In this document: positions 24,884-27,293 of the stretch, piece after piece
How positions within the stretch are numbered: position 1 is the first letter of the stretch
Layout: each line of letters opens with the position of its first letter
Assembly (NCBI GenBank): GCA_964559865.1
Contig: CAZLJD010000031.1
Span: forward strand, 1-27,293
Length of the DNA: 27,293 nt
Source: JAGHAJ01 sp964559865 [NCBI: uncultured Synergistota bacterium]
GTDB lineage: Bacteria > Synergistota > JAGHAJ01
Reading direction: 5' to 3'
Program-made: the position numbers and the translations under genes
Notes under the pieces: generated by a model
Seen by the model: the letters and a program-made list of their open reading frames with translations, nothing else
The model's database searches: none
Told to the model about the DNA's origin: nothing

Positions 24884-25522
24884 ATGCCAGATAAAGAGGA
24901 AGGCAGGGAAGCATCTGCAGGGCAAAAAGGAAAAGGATGCCTTTTTGCCCTTATTTTTTTAGCGGTAATTGTTGGGGGTGCACTTGGGTTGCACTTTTCA
25001 GGTGTGATCAACCTGAAAAGGTTGATATATCCAAGGTTAGTAGAGATGCCAGTGTTGGGAAAGTATCTTGGCAAATACTTGACAGTTGAGCCCGGTTGGT
25101 TTCTGACACCTCAGGAGAGAAGAGAACTTGAGTTAAAGAAGCTGGCAGCTGCACTTAAGAAGCGGCAGAAGGAGCTTAATGAACTGGAGCAGAGGTTGAA
25201 ACATGAAGAGGCGGTTCTCAAGAAGAAGGAGAAGGAGGTTTCTCTAAGGGAGAAGAAGCTAAAAGACTTGGAATTTAAGGCAAAGGAGCTTATGTCTCAG
25301 GCAGTGGATCTGGATAGGAATTACAGGATACTTGCTAAGCTGTACAGTGAGATGCAACCTGCTCAGGCAGCAGATGTCTTTACCAACCTGAGTGACGATA
25401 TAGTTGTTAATATTTTAAAGAGGATGGATGGGGAGAAAGCAGCAAAGATAATCTCTCTGATGGATCCAAGAAGAGCCGCAGATATTACAAGGAGGATGAT
25501 GGTGGGTAAGGAGGTAAGATAG
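24884..25522 (+). CDS. MotE/YlxF-like membrane protein with MgtE_N-like end
   Basis: A 212-residue protein with one transmembrane helix near residues 18-39, a long Lys/Glu coiled coil at about 78-135 and a C-terminal helical region (about 148-206, SEMQPAQAADVFTNLSDDIVVNILKRMDGEKAAKIISLM) similar to the MgtE N-terminal domain. Genes of this form lie between fliJ and fliK in Bacillota (ylxF) and in other bacteria (motE, which helps localize the stator protein MotC). The domain set argues for a periplasmic or outer-face chaperone or motor-linked role rather than magnesium transport. Weak ribosome site. Confidence 0.8.
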   Translation: MPDKEEGREASAGQKGKGCLFALIFLAVIVGGALGLHFSGVINLKRLIYPRLVEMPVLGKYLGKYLTVEPGWFLTPQERRELELKKLAAALKKRQKELNELEQRLKHEEAVLKKKEKEVSLREKKLKDLEFKAKELMSQAVDLDRNYRILAKLYSEMQPAQAADVFTNLSDDIVVNILKRMDGEKAAKIISLMDPRRAADITRRMMVGKEVR

Positions 25523-27208
25523 GTGAAAGGGCTTTTCATTCCTGTTCGTAAAATAGGTTTTCTAGAATTGTCTCAGCGGTTGGGTAAAGTGAGTAGGAGA
25601 GGTCCGTTGCACGCTTCGTCTAATGTTACTTTTCGTAAGTTGCTTGAGCTGATGAAAACCCGCAGAATAAATAAGATATCTTCGGATGCAAACTTTATGA
25701 AGTATACTTTCAGGAAGAATATATTAAAACTGATTTCAGAAAGACTTGCTTTGGTGTTCCCTGAGATTGGCAAGGAGAAGATAGAAAAGGATCTTAGAAA
25801 GTTGCTTCTAAAACACGGTGTTAATCCTGATGGTAGTGATCTGAACAGGGGGATGATGCTCTTAGTTACCATGCAGGAGATCAGGAATCTCATTCATTTT
25901 ATCGAACCCTCTGCTATGGTTAGGGTTAGAGAGTTACTATCTCAGAAGGGAAAGATAATGAGAGAGATTGGGAAGTACATACAAATAACTGGTGATGTTA
26001 AGCGAGAAATAGATGAGTTTTTTGAAGAGTTGAAGGAGGTAGTTGGTTCTACCAAAAGTGAAAAGCGGGTTGATTATCATACTCCGTTGACTTATACTCA
26101 TAGTTCTTCTCGAAAGAAGGGTGGGAAACAGGCTCTTATTCTGGAGAGATCTAGTGAAACGGCTCATATCCGTGAGGGAGGTACGAAAGCAACTTTGAAT
26201 GCTACTGGTAAGGTTGAATCGACTACTAAGAGCATTTCTGGGGTGGATGGTATGCACATTTATAAGGGAAATGCTAGAATTAGTGCTGGGAGTGATGCTT
26301 CTTCTGTAAGAAGAGAAAAAGGATTGCCGACTGAGAAAGGTGTTGATGCAGGTAAACTGACAGTAACAAGTGAAACAGCCAAGAAGGTACAGAGCCACAA
26401 CCGGTTTTTGGGTATTGTCGAGGATATTAAGATAGTCAACAGAGATGCGTCTAAAACGGACACTGGTAGTGTAGAAAAGGGTATAGATGCAGTTAGGAAG
26501 ACTATATCTAAGAATGGTGGTAAAGATGTGAGTGTAAAGATAAGAATAGGTTCTGATGGAAGACATTCGCACAAGATGGTAGATGAGGCACCTACGAATG
26601 CAGCTGTGAAATACGAACATAGCAGTAAGGAAAAATTTGAAGGCGAAAGGAGAGGCTTTAGATTTAAGGGCGTAGCTCTTAAAGAAGATGGGAATGCAGT
26701 TAATGTAGTTGCTAACAATTTATCCTCTTCTCATCAAGTAAATCTTGCTTCTAAAACCCAGAATGTGGAATCTAATGTAAATCAGCGTTCCCTTACTGGT
26801 TGGGTTACTCAACAAATAGTGGAAAAGATGGATGTAGCGCTTGCAAATGGACAGAAGGAGATATTAATGGAGTTGCAGCCGCCTCATTTGGGTAGGTTAA
26901 GAATACAAGTGGTAATTCATGGTAATAATATCTCTGCGAGTTTTTGGACACCTTCCAATGATGTTAAGGCTATTATTGAGTCTGGTTTGGGTTATCTTCA
27001 GCAGCATTTTCAGGAACAGGGAATGAATCCCCAAACCTTTTCAGTATTTGTTGGAGGTGGGCAGACATCTGAGAAACAGCAGGAAGATACAGCCTATACT
27101 GGATTTAGAGATGGAAGGGCATCAGTTCACCGAGAGAGTGAAGATGTAAACGATGTGCAGGTGGTATCCACTGTAAACGGACACTACATCGTGAATCTTT
27201 TGGGTTAA
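25523..27208 (+). CDS. fliK: Flagellar hook-length control protein FliK
   Basis: An exported ruler protein that measures the hook and switches the export gate through FlhB. The 561-residue protein has a helical N-terminal region (about 1-170), a long Ser/Thr/Lys-rich low-complexity stretch (about 175-430) and the Flg_hook domain near residues 444-510 (ILMELQPPHLGRLRIQVVIHG ... YLQQHFQEQGMNPQTFSVFV). Its tail after 515 is variable. GTG 25523 is supported by AAGGAGG at 25508-25514, 8 bases upstream. It follows MotE directly and precedes flgD, the usual order. This is the second FliK-type domain in the window, after the one at 6425-7384. Confidence 0.92.
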   Translation: MKGLFIPVRKIGFLELSQRLGKVSRRGPLHASSNVTFRKLLELMKTRRINKISSDANFMKYTFRKNILKLISERLALVFPEIGKEKIEKDLRKLLLKHGVNPDGSDLNRGMMLLVTMQEIRNLIHFIEPSAMVRVRELLSQKGKIMREIGKYIQITGDVKREIDEFFEELKEVVGSTKSEKRVDYHTPLTYTHSSSRKKGGKQALILERSSETAHIREGGTKATLNATGKVESTTKSISGVDGMHIYKGNARISAGSDASSVRREKGLPTEKGVDAGKLTVTSETAKKVQSHNRFLGIVEDIKIVNRDASKTDTGSVEKGIDAVRKTISKNGGKDVSVKIRIGSDGRHSHKMVDEAPTNAAVKYEHSSKEKFEGERRGFRFKGVALKEDGNAVNVVANNLSSSHQVNLASKTQNVESNVNQRSLTGWVTQQIVEKMDVALANGQKEILMELQPPHLGRLRIQVVIHGNNISASFWTPSNDVKAIIESGLGYLQQHFQEQGMNPQTFSVFVGGGQTSEKQQEDTAYTGFRDGRASVHRESEDVNDVQVVSTVNGHYIVNLLG

Positions 27209-27222
27209 GGAGGTGAGAAGTA

Positions 27223-27293
27223 GTGCCTTATGTTAATCCTGCAGGCAGTTATAGAGTAGTAAATTCTGTAAGAGAGAGGAATGAACCACCCAA
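27223..27293 (+). CDS. flgD: Start of flgD (hook-capping protein), cut by the window end
   Basis: Only 23 codons are visible (MPYVNPAGSYRV and on). The assignment relies on order, because fliK is followed by flgD in this operon type, and on the disordered N-terminus expected for FlgD. GTG 27223 follows AAGGAGG (27207-27213) by 9 bases. The identity cannot be confirmed from this stretch alone. Confidence 0.6.
   Translation, partial: MPYVNPAGSYRVVNSVRERNEPP

Noticed and set aside
25937-26620. Open frame of 227 codons on the minus strand
   Set aside because: It is opposite the low-complexity part of fliK, with an odd composition and no family pattern. Long antisense frames are common opposite such regions.

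Overview
The window is one long co-directional block: every gene supported here lies on the + strand, most gaps are under 20 bases, and many genes overlap. The gene order (ylxM-ffh-rpsP-khpA-rimM-trmD-rplS-lepB-rnhB, then dprA-topA-trmFO-xerC-hslVU-codY-flgB) is the one known from Bacillota. A clear CodY supports that group. The coding strand is purine-rich, Arg and Ile are mostly AGA/AGG and ATA, and GTG/TTG starts are frequent. With the two-SPOUT TrmD, this suggests a flagellated thermophile, Bacillota or a close deep branch. The thermophily and exact taxon are inference.

Region 1 (1-5273) starts with a tandem-HTH, LexA/S24-type repressor. A near-consensus promoter (909-937) and a 22-bp dyad in the 5' UTR follow. 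Then come the SRP and ribosome genes ylxM, ffh, rpsP, khpA, rimM, trmD and rplS. TrmD carries a second SPOUT methyltransferase domain at its C-terminus. The rpsP/khpA and khpA/rimM overlaps are unusually long (53 and 62 bases).

Region 2 (5291-14211) holds lepB and rnhB, a FliK-like protein paired with a stand-alone FlhB C-terminal domain, yraN, comM, dprA, a short Smg-like protein, topA and trmFO. The themes are DNA uptake and processing, topology and tRNA modification, with a small flagellar-export-like pair embedded among them.

Region 3 (14238-17909) starts with an extended -10 promoter that would give an almost leaderless xerC message. Then follow hslV, hslU and the nutrient-sensing regulator codY.

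Region 4 (17959-27293) is the first part of a flagellar operon: flgB, flgC, fliE, fliF, fliG, fliH, fliI, fliJ, a lytic transglycosylase without a signal peptide, a MotE-like protein, fliK and the first codons of flgD. An extended -10 promoter lies before fliE. It builds the proximal rod, the MS ring and switch, the export ATPase complex and hook-length control. No stretch over 300 bases lacks a gene. I saw no tRNA, rRNA, CRISPR array, insertion sequence or convincing intrinsic terminator.

No wholly new system is evident. The best leads are the FliK-like/FlhB-C pair, the double-SPOUT TrmD, a probable CTG start for fliI, the near-leaderless xerC, and the UTR dyad and 15-base repeat near promoters.
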